DNA of 6,398 nucleotides from Thermoleophilaceae bacterium (lineage in GTDB: Bacteria > Actinomycetota > Thermoleophilia > Solirubrobacterales > JACPNS01): assembly GCA_016463365.1 (NCBI GenBank), contig JAEMRJ010000119.1:1-6398 (forward strand), given 5' to 3'. The first letter of the stretch is position 1; each line of letters opens with the position of its first letter. A program made the position numbers and the translations under genes. Below are positions 1-5,956 of this stretch, piece after piece. The notes below the pieces were generated by a model. The model had not been told where the DNA came from. It ran no database searches and saw nothing but the letters and a program-made list of their open reading frames with translations.

Positions 1-11
1 ACAGGCATGTG

Positions 12-17
12 TAGTAT
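12..17 (+). promoter_or_regulatory. Possible -10 element for the riboswitch transcript
   Basis: TAGTAT matches the TANNNT -10 pattern and would start transcription around position 24, about 20 nt before the first stem of the riboswitch. The -35 region would fall outside the window, so it cannot be tested here. A six-base match of this kind is weak evidence. Confidence 0.25.
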
Positions 18-44
18 CTCGAACTTCTAGAACGACAAACAGCA

Positions 45-180
45 GCCTAATCGCGCAAGCACAACACGGTGTGACGCGTGAACCGGGGAACCAAGTTCTT
101 TGGGGCTAATTCGCAAGGGTGACAACCCAAGCGGAGGCGCGAGCTTCTTCAGCGCCAGCCCGTCAGCTAACCCGGTAGGC
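45..180 (+). promoter_or_regulatory. c-di-AMP riboswitch (ydaO/yuaA leader)
   Basis: This leader RNA should bind cyclic di-AMP and control the cell-wall hydrolase gene that follows. The blocks seen in order are the closing-stem strand GCCTA (45-49) running into the TAATC motif, GAACCGGGGAACC (80-92), GGGGCTAAT (102-110), a GGCGC/GCGCC hairpin (136-140 with 152-156), and the signature CCCGTCAGCTAACC (159-172). The closing strand TAGGC (176-180) is perfectly complementary to 45-49. The order and the signature block match the ydaO/yuaA class as I know it. In actinobacteria this class commonly sits before resuscitation-promoting factors and NlpC/P60 hydrolases, which fits the gene downstream. No intrinsic terminator lies between the aptamer and the start codon, so control may act on ribosome access rather than transcription. 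That last step is inference. Confidence 0.92.
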
Positions 181-186
181 AAACGA

Positions 187-192
187 AGGAGG
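187..192 (+). promoter_or_regulatory. Ribosome binding site of the NlpC/P60 gene
   Basis: AGGAGG lies 4 nt before the ATG at 197, which supports that start. It begins only 6 nt after the last base of the riboswitch closing stem, so aptamer folding could affect ribosome access. It is the only strong Shine-Dalgarno sequence before any gene in this window. Confidence 0.75.
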
Positions 193-196
193 CTGA

Positions 197-814
197 ATGC
201 CGCTTAACCACGTACACCTACCCGGACTAAAACGCAAACGCTCTGCCCTTGACCTTCTGGTCGCAGGCGTTGTCACCGTTTCTCTCGTCCTTCTCGCGCT
301 CGTCTTCACCACCAGCGCAGCCCACGCCGACACCGCCACACCGGCGAACTCAGGCGGAGCAGGTTTCCAGGCGACGCCCGCCACCGTCCCCGGTATGCGC
401 GCCAAGATCTCCGCAGACGGCCGCACAGCGATTCCGCCGGAGGGAGCACCCGACGCCGTCAAGAAGGCGATTCTTGCGGCCAACAAGATCACCCGCAAGC
501 CCTACATCTACGGCGGCGGTCACGCGAACTTCATCAAGATCGCCCGCGGCTACGACTGCTCAGGCACCGTCAGCTGGGCGCTCGGCAACGCTGGCATGCT
601 CAAGGGCACGCCGCTGGACTCCGGATCATTCATGAGCTGGGGCGAGCCCGGCGCAGGATCCTGGGTCACCGTCTACACCAACCCCGGTCACGCATACACA
701 GTGATCGCCGGGCTCCGTCTGGACACTTCTGGCCCTGGCGAGCGCGGACCGCGCTGGCGCGCTGCAAAGCGCTCCTCCTCGGGCTTCAAGGCTCGTCACC
801 CGCAGGGCTTTTAG
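197..814 (+). CDS. Secreted NlpC/P60-like peptidoglycan hydrolase
   Basis: This 205-residue exported protein probably cleaves peptide bonds in peptidoglycan stems outside the membrane. Residues 1-44 look like a signal peptide: a basic stretch KRKR (12-15), a hydrophobic core (about 18-37) and an AHA cleavage site before D45. After a short linker comes a small NlpC/P60-like domain. The catalytic cysteine is C121 in YDCSGTVSW and the probable catalytic histidine is H165 in GHAYTV. The third polar residue is not obvious; D176 in GLRLDTSG is a candidate. No SH3, LysM or other wall-binding domain is present, so this is a minimal single-domain hydrolase. The start is set by the AGGAGG at 187-192. 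The gene stands alone, controlled by the c-di-AMP riboswitch and ended by its own terminator. Linking a wall hydrolase to c-di-AMP fits that messenger's role in cell-wall and osmotic balance. The exact bond cut cannot be told from sequence. Confidence 0.87.
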   Translation: MPLNHVHLPGLKRKRSALDLLVAGVVTVSLVLLALVFTTSAAHADTATPANSGGAGFQATPATVPGMRAKISADGRTAIPPEGAPDAVKKAILAANKITRKPYIYGGGHANFIKIARGYDCSGTVSWALGNAGMLKGTPLDSGSFMSWGEPGAGSWVTVYTNPGHAYTVIAGLRLDTSGPGERGPRWRAAKRSSSGFKARHPQGF

Positions 815-840
815 ACCTGGCCTGACAGACCTTCGAATCA

Positions 841-863
841 GGCCCGCGCGAGCGGGCCTTTTT
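841..863 (+). terminator. Intrinsic terminator after the hydrolase gene
   Basis: A perfect 7-bp GC stem, GGCCCGC (841-847) with GCGGGCC (852-858), encloses a GCGA tetraloop and is followed directly by five T (859-863). It lies 26 nt after the stop codon. It separates the riboswitch-controlled gene from the genes downstream. Confidence 0.93.
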
Positions 864-893
864 CATGCCTGCATGCCCACGTCCGATCACAGG

Positions 894-899
894 TAAGTT
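894..899 (+). promoter_or_regulatory. Possible -10 element, leaderless start of the small membrane protein
   Basis: TAAGTT fits TANNNT and ends 6 nt before the ATG at 906, so a transcript would begin at or next to the start codon. There is no convincing -35. The alternative signal, GAAGG at 900-904, is only 1 nt from the ATG, too close for a normal ribosome binding site. Confidence 0.35.
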
Positions 900-905
900 G
901 AAGGC

Positions 906-1088
906 ATGAGCAATCTTGCTTACGAAACCCTCGGCCGCGTGACCTGGACAGTCGGCAAGCGCAGGGTCGGGCACGCGCTTACGCCGCGAAAGCCTCGCCG
1001 CGTGCGACGCATTCTGCTGATCGGCAGCGGCGTTGCAGTCGGCGTGGTGGCTGCCGGCGCAGCTCTTGAACGCGCTGCCGCGCAGTAA
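906..1088 (+). CDS. Small single-pass membrane protein, function unknown
   Basis: The predicted 60-residue protein has three parts. An N-terminal stretch LAYETLGRVTWTVGKRR contains aromatic residues. A very basic segment (residues 18-35) contains many R and K. A hydrophobic span, about residues 36-54 (ILLIGSGVAVGVVAAGAAL), could cross the membrane once and leaves only a six-residue tail. By the positive-inside rule the basic N-terminus should be cytoplasmic. The opening resembles short LAYxxLGxxxW membrane proteins I recall from actinobacteria, but I cannot name a family or function. Support comes from position (after a terminator, before dnaE), a sensible membrane-protein layout and a -10-like hexamer at the expected place. 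Against it are the short length and lack of a good ribosome binding site. No signal peptidase site is evident. Confidence 0.6.
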   Translation: MSNLAYETLGRVTWTVGKRRVGHALTPRKPRRVRRILLIGSGVAVGVVAAGAALERAAAQ

Positions 1089-1102
1089 CTACGGAAACTG
1101 CG

Positions 1103-1131
1103 CGAAAGCACTTTCGAGTAACGAAAGTTAC
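1103..1131. repeat. Overlapping palindromes upstream of dnaE, possible operator
   Basis: CGAAAG (1103-1108), CTTTCG (1111-1116) and CGAAAG again (1122-1127) make two overlapping inverted repeats. GTAAC-GAAA-GTTAC (1118-1131) adds a perfect 5-bp stem with a GAAA tetraloop. If dnaE transcription starts near 1159, the block spans roughly -56 to -28, where a regulator could compete with RNA polymerase. CGAAAGCACTTTCG resembles the Gram-positive LexA box but lacks its GAAC/GTTC core. No T-run follows, so it is not a standard terminator for the preceding small gene. Confidence 0.5.
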
Positions 1132-1146
1132 GGCCGATTTCCGATC

Positions 1147-1152
1147 TAGGAT
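1147..1152 (+). promoter_or_regulatory. Probable -10 element (or AGGA ribosome binding site) of dnaE
   Basis: TAGGAT ends 7 nt before the dnaE ATG at 1160. As a -10 hexamer it would give a leaderless transcript starting at the ATG. The embedded AGGA (1148-1151), 8 nt from the ATG, could instead act as a weak Shine-Dalgarno sequence. The same CTAGGATC octamer occurs before gltX. No -35 with normal spacing is convincing. Confidence 0.5.
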
Positions 1153-1159
1153 CGACCCG

Positions 1160-4100
1160 ATGGCCGGTCCCGTAAAAACCACTGCGCATTTGCACGTCCA
1201 CTCCGAGTACTCCCTGCTCGACGGTGCCGCCCACATTCACGACCTGGCCGAGCGCGCCGCCAAGTTCGATCAGCCCGCGCTGGGTCTTACCGACCACGGG
1301 GTGATGAACGGATCGGTCGAGCTCTATGAGGCCTGCAAGAAGCAGGACATCAAGCCGATCTTCGGCTGTGAGGTCTACTACGTCGACGATCACCGGCGCA
1401 AGGAGTCCGGCAAGGTCGAGCGCAACCACCTCACCCTTCTGGCCGAGAACGACGTCGGGTTCCGCAACCTCACCAAGCTCTGCTCTGCGGGCTTTCTTGA
1501 GGGCTTCCACCGCGGCAAGGCCAACGTCGACATGGAGCTGCTTCAGCGCTACAACGACGGCATCATCGCGCTGACCGGATGTCTGGCTTCACGATTCGTG
1601 CGGCGGATCAACCAGAACGACCCTGCAGCCGCCCGCGAGCACGCCGACCAGCTGATCCAGGTGTTCGGCCCGGAGGACGTCTACTTCGAGGTCCAGGAAA
1701 ACAAGATCGACGATCAGAACAACGCGAACCCGCAGATCGCGGCGATCGCCAAGGAGTTCGGCCGGCCGATCGTCGGAACAGCCGACGTGCATTACCTGGG
1801 CCGCGAGGACTACGACTCCCACGCGGCGCTGCTCTGCGTGCAGACCAAGAGCACGCTCGCCGAGCCGAAGATGACCTTCGACACGAACGAGTTCTACCTC
1901 AAGAGCAACGAGGAGATGACGGCCGAGTACGAGCACTGGGCCGGCGCGATGGAATCGACCATCGAGATCGCCGACCGCGTGAACGTGAACTTCGAGCTGG
2001 GCGGCCGGTTGATCCCCAGCTACAAGACTCCCTCCGGCGAATCAGACGGCGAATACCTGCGCTCGCTGGTTCTCGAGGGCCTGGCCAAGCGCTACGGCGA
2101 CCCGATCCCCGCGGCAGCCATGGAGCGCGCCGAGATGGAGCTCGCGGTGATCGACAACATGGGCTTCAACAGCTACTTCCTGATCGTCTGGGACTTCGTC
2201 AAGTACGCCAAGGACAACAACATCGCCGTCGGCCCGGGCCGTGGATCAGCAGCCGGCTCGATCATCTCTTACACGCTCAGCATCACCGACGTCGACCCGA
2301 TTGAGTACGACCTGCTGTTTGAGCGTTTCCTGAACGCCGAGCGCGTCTCCATGCCCGACATCGACATCGACTTCTCGGTCCACGGCCGCGAGAAGGTGAT
2401 CCGTTACGTCTCCGACAAGTACGGCAAGGAGTCCGTGGCGCGGATCATCACTTTCGGCCGCATGTTCCCGCGCGCCGCTGTGCGCGACGCCGCGCGCGTG
2501 CTCGGGCACGACTACGGCACCGGCGACCGCCTGTCCAAGATGATCCCGGACCCCGAGCAGGGCCGCTCGCCAAGCTTCGCCGACTGCCTGAAGAAGGGCC
2601 AGCCGCTCAACGACGTCTACGAGAACGACCCGACTTCGAAGGAAATCGTCGACCTTGCGATGGGCCTCGAGAACACCGTGCGAAACAGCTCGATCCACGC
2701 GGCCGCAGTCGTGATCGCCGATCGCCCGCTGACCGACATCGTCCCGCTGCAGCTCGCAGAGGACAAGTCCGCGCCCGGCGACGAGAAGGCCTACCGCGTG
2801 ATCACGCAGTACTCGATGGGCCCGGTCGAGGCGCTCGGCCTGCTGAAGATGGACTTCCTGGGCCTGCGCAACCTCGACGTGATCGAAGAGGCGATGGACA
2901 TCATCGAGCGCGCGGGGCACCAGCGGCCTGACATGGACACGCTCCCGCTCGACGACGCAAAGACGTTCAAGATGCTCGCCGCCGGCGACTCGATCGGCGT
3001 TTTCCAGTTTGAGTCCGAGGGCATGCGCGAGGCGCTGAAAAAAGTCCGCCCGACTGAGTTTGAGGACCTGATCGCGCTCGTCGCGCTCTACAGGCCCGGA
3101 GCCATGAGCCACATCCCGGCCTACGCGCGCGGCAAGCGCAACCCCGATTCCGTGAAGTTCCCCGACGAGCGCCTGCGCGCGATCACTGAGACCTCATACG
3201 GCGTCGTGCTCTACCAGGAGCAGAACATGCTCGTGGCCAAGCAGATCGCCGGCTTCTCCGGCCCGCGCGCAGACGACCTGCGCAAGGCGATCGGCAAGAA
3301 GGACCGCGAGAAGATGGCCGGCCTGAAGGACGAGTTCTTCGAGGGCTGCCGCGCTTCTGGAACCGCAGAGGGCACGATCGAGTCGCTCTGGAAGATGAAC
3401 GAGGACGCCGCCGACTACTCCTTCAACAAGTCGCACGCCGCTTGTTACGGGCTGATCGCCTACCGCACCGCCTGGCTGAAAGCCAACTTCCCGGCCGAGT
3501 ACATGGCCGCGGTGATCAGCTCGGTAATGAGCACCAAGGACAAGGTTCCGTTCTTTGTCGTGCAGTGCGAGGCGATGGGCATCAAGGTGCTGCCGCCGGA
3601 CGTGAACGAATCGGGCCACCGCTTCAACGTGGTCGAGGGCAACATCCGCTTCGGCCTTGAGGCCGTGAAGGGCGTCGGTGGCGCGGCCGTGGACGCGATC
3701 ATCGCCGCGCGCGAGAAGGACGGCCCGTTTGACTCTTTGTGGGATTTCTGCGAGCGCGTGGACAACCGCTCGGTCAACAAGAAGGCGATCGAGTCGCTGA
3801 TCAAGTGCGGGGCGTTCTCCTCGACCGGCGCTTCGCGCAAGGGCATGCTTGCCGTGCTGGAGCAGGCCCAAGCTTCTGGCGTCAAGCAGCAGAACGACGA
3901 GCGCATGGGGCAGGGGTCGATCTTCGACATGGCCGACTCCGCCGTCGCCACCCAGCACGAGGTTGCCCGCCCGCCGATCCCAGAAGGCGAGTGGGAGCAG
4001 CCAGAGATGCTCGCCGCCGAAAAGGAGACACTGGGCCTCTTCCTGTCCAATCACCCCCTGAAGCCCGTAGCGGGGGCACTGCGCGCTCGTGTGGACTGCT

Positions 4101-4678
4101 CGATCGCAGACCTCGACAACAAGAAGGACGGCGACTGGCTGTCTGTGGGCGGGATGATCGTCGAGTCAAAGACGATCCGAACCAAGAACGGCTCGCACAT
4201 GATGTTCGCGCGGATCGACGACCTCACTGCGCAGGTCGAAATCATTGTGTTTGCGAAGGCGCTGGATGCTGTGAAGGAACACCTGCACAACGACGCGATC
4301 GTCACCGTGCGCGGCCGGATCGACCACAAGGACGGCGACGTCAAGCTCGTCGCCCAGGAGGTCACGCCGTTTGTGCCGACCGAGGAGGAGCTCGCCGCGT
4401 CAGCCGGCAGCCCTTTTGACGCTGAGCCGATTCGTGTGGTGATCAACGCCGACACCGCCGAGCACCCTTCGGTCGCGGCCTTCGTGCGGGACATCCAGGG
4501 CGTGGTGGACATGCACAAGGGTCCGCTGCCGCTGGAGATCGTCGTGCGGCAGGGCGACCAGGAGATCGAGCTCGAATGCGGCGACATGTACAAGGTCTCC
4601 CGCAGCAGCGCCTTCGTGGCCGAGCTCGAAGACATCGAAGGCGTCCAGGTAGCCGGCGCCGCCCCAGCCGGCACCTAG
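1160..4678 (+). CDS. dnaE: DNA polymerase III subunit alpha (DnaE1 type)
   Basis: This is the replicative polymerase that copies the chromosome as the core of the holoenzyme. At 1172 residues it is the usual full length for actinobacterial DnaE1, and no intein or frameshift is seen. The N-terminal PHP domain (about 8-215) starts with HLHVHSEYS and keeps all nine expected metal-site residues: H12, H14, D21, H46, E71, H90, C141, D209 and H211. The polymerase core has GPGRGSAAGS (358-367), PDIDIDF with catalytic D400 and D402, and the third aspartate D565 in KMDFLGL. FNKSHAACYG follows at 755-764. A helix-hairpin-helix motif (AVKGVGGAAV, from 835) precedes a clamp-binding motif QGSIFD (918-923), an OB fold (about 993-1070) and a C-terminal tail to 1172. 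DnaE2 is unlikely given the length, C-terminal region and clamp motif. The ATG at 1160 places the PHP motif at its normal distance from the N-terminus. Confidence 0.98.
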   Translation: MAGPVKTTAHLHVHSEYSLLDGAAHIHDLAERAAKFDQPALGLTDHGVMNGSVELYEACKKQDIKPIFGCEVYYVDDHRRKESGKVERNHLTLLAENDVGFRNLTKLCSAGFLEGFHRGKANVDMELLQRYNDGIIALTGCLASRFVRRINQNDPAAAREHADQLIQVFGPEDVYFEVQENKIDDQNNANPQIAAIAKEFGRPIVGTADVHYLGREDYDSHAALLCVQTKSTLAEPKMTFDTNEFYLKSNEEMTAEYEHWAGAMESTIEIADRVNVNFELGGRLIPSYKTPSGESDGEYLRSLVLEGLAKRYGDPIPAAAMERAEMELAVIDNMGFNSYFLIVWDFVKYAKDNNIAVGPGRGSAAGSIISYTLSITDVDPIEYDLLFERFLNAERVSMPDIDIDFSVHGREKVIRYVSDKYGKESVARIITFGRMFPRAAVRDAARVLGHDYGTGDRLSKMIPDPEQGRSPSFADCLKKGQPLNDVYENDPTSKEIVDLAMGLENTVRNSSIHAAAVVIADRPLTDIVPLQLAEDKSAPGDEKAYRVITQYSMGPVEALGLLKMDFLGLRNLDVIEEAMDIIERAGHQRPDMDTLPLDDAKTFKMLAAGDSIGVFQFESEGMREALKKVRPTEFEDLIALVALYRPGAMSHIPAYARGKRNPDSVKFPDERLRAITETSYGVVLYQEQNMLVAKQIAGFSGPRADDLRKAIGKKDREKMAGLKDEFFEGCRASGTAEGTIESLWKMNEDAADYSFNKSHAACYGLIAYRTAWLKANFPAEYMAAVISSVMSTKDKVPFFVVQCEAMGIKVLPPDVNESGHRFNVVEGNIRFGLEAVKGVGGAAVDAIIAAREKDGPFDSLWDFCERVDNRSVNKKAIESLIKCGAFSSTGASRKGMLAVLEQAQASGVKQQNDERMGQGSIFDMADSAVATQHEVARPPIPEGEWEQPEMLAAEKETLGLFLSNHPLKPVAGALRARVDCSIADLDNKKDGDWLSVGGMIVESKTIRTKNGSHMMFARIDDLTAQVEIIVFAKALDAVKEHLHNDAIVTVRGRIDHKDGDVKLVAQEVTPFVPTEEELAASAGSPFDAEPIRVVINADTAEHPSVAAFVRDIQGVVDMHKGPLPLEIVVRQGDQEIELECGDMYKVSRSSAFVAELEDIEGVQVAGAAPAGT

Positions 4679-4732
4679 CCACCTCACGGCCACCCGCGCC
4701 CCCAACCGCCAGCCACCACCCCAACGCGCCAA

Positions 4733-4806
<74 letters not shown>

Positions 4807-4845
4807 GTTTAGGTTCCAAAGCAGCCCTTGTCTGAGCGAAGTAGT

Positions 4846-4868
4846 GCTGCACACCTGTGGTGCGCAGC
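4846..4868 (+). repeat. Palindromic repeat, copy 2
   Basis: GCTGCACACC (4846-4855), spacer TGT, and GGTGCGCAGC (4859-4868) form ten-base arms with a single mismatch. The 15 bases AGTGCTGCACACCTG (4843-4857) recur exactly, in inverted orientation, at copy 3 (4971-4985). The identity therefore extends past the palindrome itself. Confidence 0.87.
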
Positions 4869-4961
4869 GGCCAAGGTGACCGCCGAACCGCCGAAAGAGC
4901 GACGACGGCCGATTGGCGAACTCGCGCGCCGGGTGCGGTGACGGACAGCGACTCAGCGCGT

Positions 4962-4980
4962 TGCACACCGCAGGTGTGCA
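4962..4980 (-). repeat. Palindromic repeat, copy 3 (inverted relative to 1 and 2)
   Basis: TGCACACC (4962-4969), spacer GCA, and GGTGTGCA (4973-4980) are perfect 8-bp arms. Read on the minus strand the centre is CACACCTGCGGTG, matching copies 1 and 2 apart from one spacer base. The orientation is confirmed by a 15-base exact match with the flank and arm of copy 2. Confidence 0.88.
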
Positions 4981-5024
4981 GCACTCAACCGCATACCTAA
5001 GCCACATTCGCGCCCGATTAGGGG

Positions 5025-5045
5025 TTGCACACCACAGGTGTGCAA
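5025..5045 (-). repeat. Palindromic repeat, copy 4 (inverted relative to 1 and 2)
   Basis: TTGCACACC (5025-5033), spacer ACA, and GGTGTGCAA (5037-5045) are perfect 9-bp arms, the cleanest copy of the set. On the minus strand the spacer is TGT as in copies 1 and 2. It begins 19 nt after the end of nfo, so an nfo transcript running on would form this hairpin first. The sequence following it on the minus strand is not T-rich. Confidence 0.88.
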
Positions 5046-5064
5046 ACGCGATCCGCGAATTCGG

Positions 5065-5928
5065 CTACTTCTTGGCGCGGGCCTTCAGGCCCTTTTCCCG
5101 CAGTTCGAACGCGAGCCGTACATCCGCTGCGCTCGGGCCGTCTTTCTCCTGGCCGGGGACCTCAAGCAGCGCGGGCACGTCCTGCAGCCGCGGGTCAGAC
5201 AGAAACGCAGCAACACCGTCGGCCCCGATGAACCCTTCGCCGAGGTTGTCGTGCCGGTCGCGGTGCGAGCCGAACTCGTCGCGCGAGTCGTTCAGGTGCA
5301 GCGCGCCGACCTTGTCCAGGCCGACGAGCCGGTCGAGCTCGTCAAAAGTCTCAGTGACGGCCTCGAGAGACCTCACGTCATAGCCGGCCGCGTGCGAGTG
5401 GCAGGAGTCGATGCAGACGCCCACACGGGGGGCATCGAGCTGCTCGATCAGGTCCGCCAGGTGCTCAAACTTGCCACCAACGGCGTTCGCGCCGGCCGCG
5501 TTCTCAAGCAGCAGCTTGCACTCAGAAGACTCGGCCAGCGCAGCCGCGCACATCGCCACGATGTTCTTGACCGTCGGCTCGTACTCCTGACCCTTCATCA
5601 CCGGGCCCGGGTGCAGCACCACGCCGGCGGCGCCGATCGCATCGCCGACCTGCAGGGCGTGGGTCAGAGCGCCAAGACCCTTCGCCGAAATCTCCGGGTC
5701 AAATGACCCCGGGTTGATCAGGTAGATCGCGTGAATCACGACCGCGTCGACAGGCGAATCAGCCATCGCCGCGCGAAACGCCGCAAAGTCATCATCCGTG
5801 TACTTAGTCGGGCGCCACATACGCGGGCTCTGGTTGAAGATCTGAATCGCGGTGGACTCCGTCTCAACGCCGCGCTCGACCGCCTTGGGCAGGCCGCCAG
5901 AAGTGGATACGTGGGCTCCGATCAGCAT
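5065..5928 (-). CDS. nfo: Endonuclease IV (AP endonuclease, deoxyribonuclease IV)
   Basis: The enzyme cuts the backbone 5' to abasic sites in base excision repair and uses a trinuclear zinc centre. The 287-residue length is typical of the family. Every expected metal ligand is visible: H66 (VIHAIYLIN), H106 (LHPG), E142 (LLENAAG), D174 and H177 (CIDSCHSHAAGYD), H211 (ALHLNDS), D224 and H226 (HRDRHDNLGEG) and E256 (LLEVPG). H6 in GAHVS and QIFNQSPR (29-36) are further family motifs. The protein is complete, ending in the basic tail KARAKK. It is convergent with dnaE and divergent from gltX, so it is probably transcribed alone. No Shine-Dalgarno sequence precedes the ATG; a TAGACT hexamer 8 nt upstream suggests a leaderless mRNA. 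The start places GAHVS at residues 4-8, normal for Nfo. Confidence 0.97.
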   Translation of the reverse strand: MLIGAHVSTSGGLPKAVERGVETESTAIQIFNQSPRMWRPTKYTDDDFAAFRAAMADSPVDAVVIHAIYLINPGSFDPEISAKGLGALTHALQVGDAIGAAGVVLHPGPVMKGQEYEPTVKNIVAMCAAALAESSECKLLLENAAGANAVGGKFEHLADLIEQLDAPRVGVCIDSCHSHAAGYDVRSLEAVTETFDELDRLVGLDKVGALHLNDSRDEFGSHRDRHDNLGEGFIGADGVAAFLSDPRLQDVPALLEVPGQEKDGPSAADVRLAFELREKGLKARAKK

Positions 5929-5936
5929 CGCGCGCC

Positions 5937-5942
5937 AGTCTA
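5937..5942 (-). promoter_or_regulatory. Possible -10 element of nfo
   Basis: Read on the minus strand this is TAGACT, ending 8 nt before the nfo ATG. A partial -35 match, TTCAGG, lies 17 bp further upstream at 5960-5965, inside the first codons of gltX. No purine-rich ribosome binding site is present in the gap, which favours a leaderless transcript. Confidence 0.4.
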
Positions 5943-5944
5943 AC

Positions 5945-5950
5945 TAGGAT
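5945..5950 (+). promoter_or_regulatory. Possible -10 element (or AGGA ribosome binding site) of gltX
   Basis: TAGGAT ends 6 nt before the GTG start of gltX and lies within a CTAGGATC octamer identical to the one before dnaE. AGGA at 5946-5949, 7 nt from the start, could alternatively be a weak ribosome binding site. It is separated by only 2 bp from the minus-strand hexamer proposed for nfo. Confidence 0.45.
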
Positions 5951-5956
5951 CCCGCC

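Noticed and set aside
25..32. TTCTAGAA palindrome in the leader
   Set aside because: An 8-bp palindrome is expected by chance and no second copy or known operator pattern supports it.
1118..1131. Terminator of the small membrane protein gene
   Set aside because: The 5-bp GTAAC/GTTAC stem is short and AT-containing, and it is followed by GGCCGATTT rather than a T-run.
920..1510. Minus-strand 196-codon open frame across the small gene and the dnaE start
   Set aside because: It overlaps the dnaE PHP domain coding sequence in antisense and shows no recognisable motif.
2246..4054. Long minus-strand open frames (2246-3112 and 3194-4054) inside dnaE
   Set aside because: They lie antisense to a complete, motif-rich dnaE, their translations are rich in V, L, R and H with no recognisable domain, and such frames are common opposite GC-rich genes.
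5038..5706. Plus-strand 222-codon open frame opposite nfo
   Set aside because: It is antisense to nfo, whose metal ligands and motifs are all intact. It begins inside palindrome copy 4 and its translation looks like a shadow.
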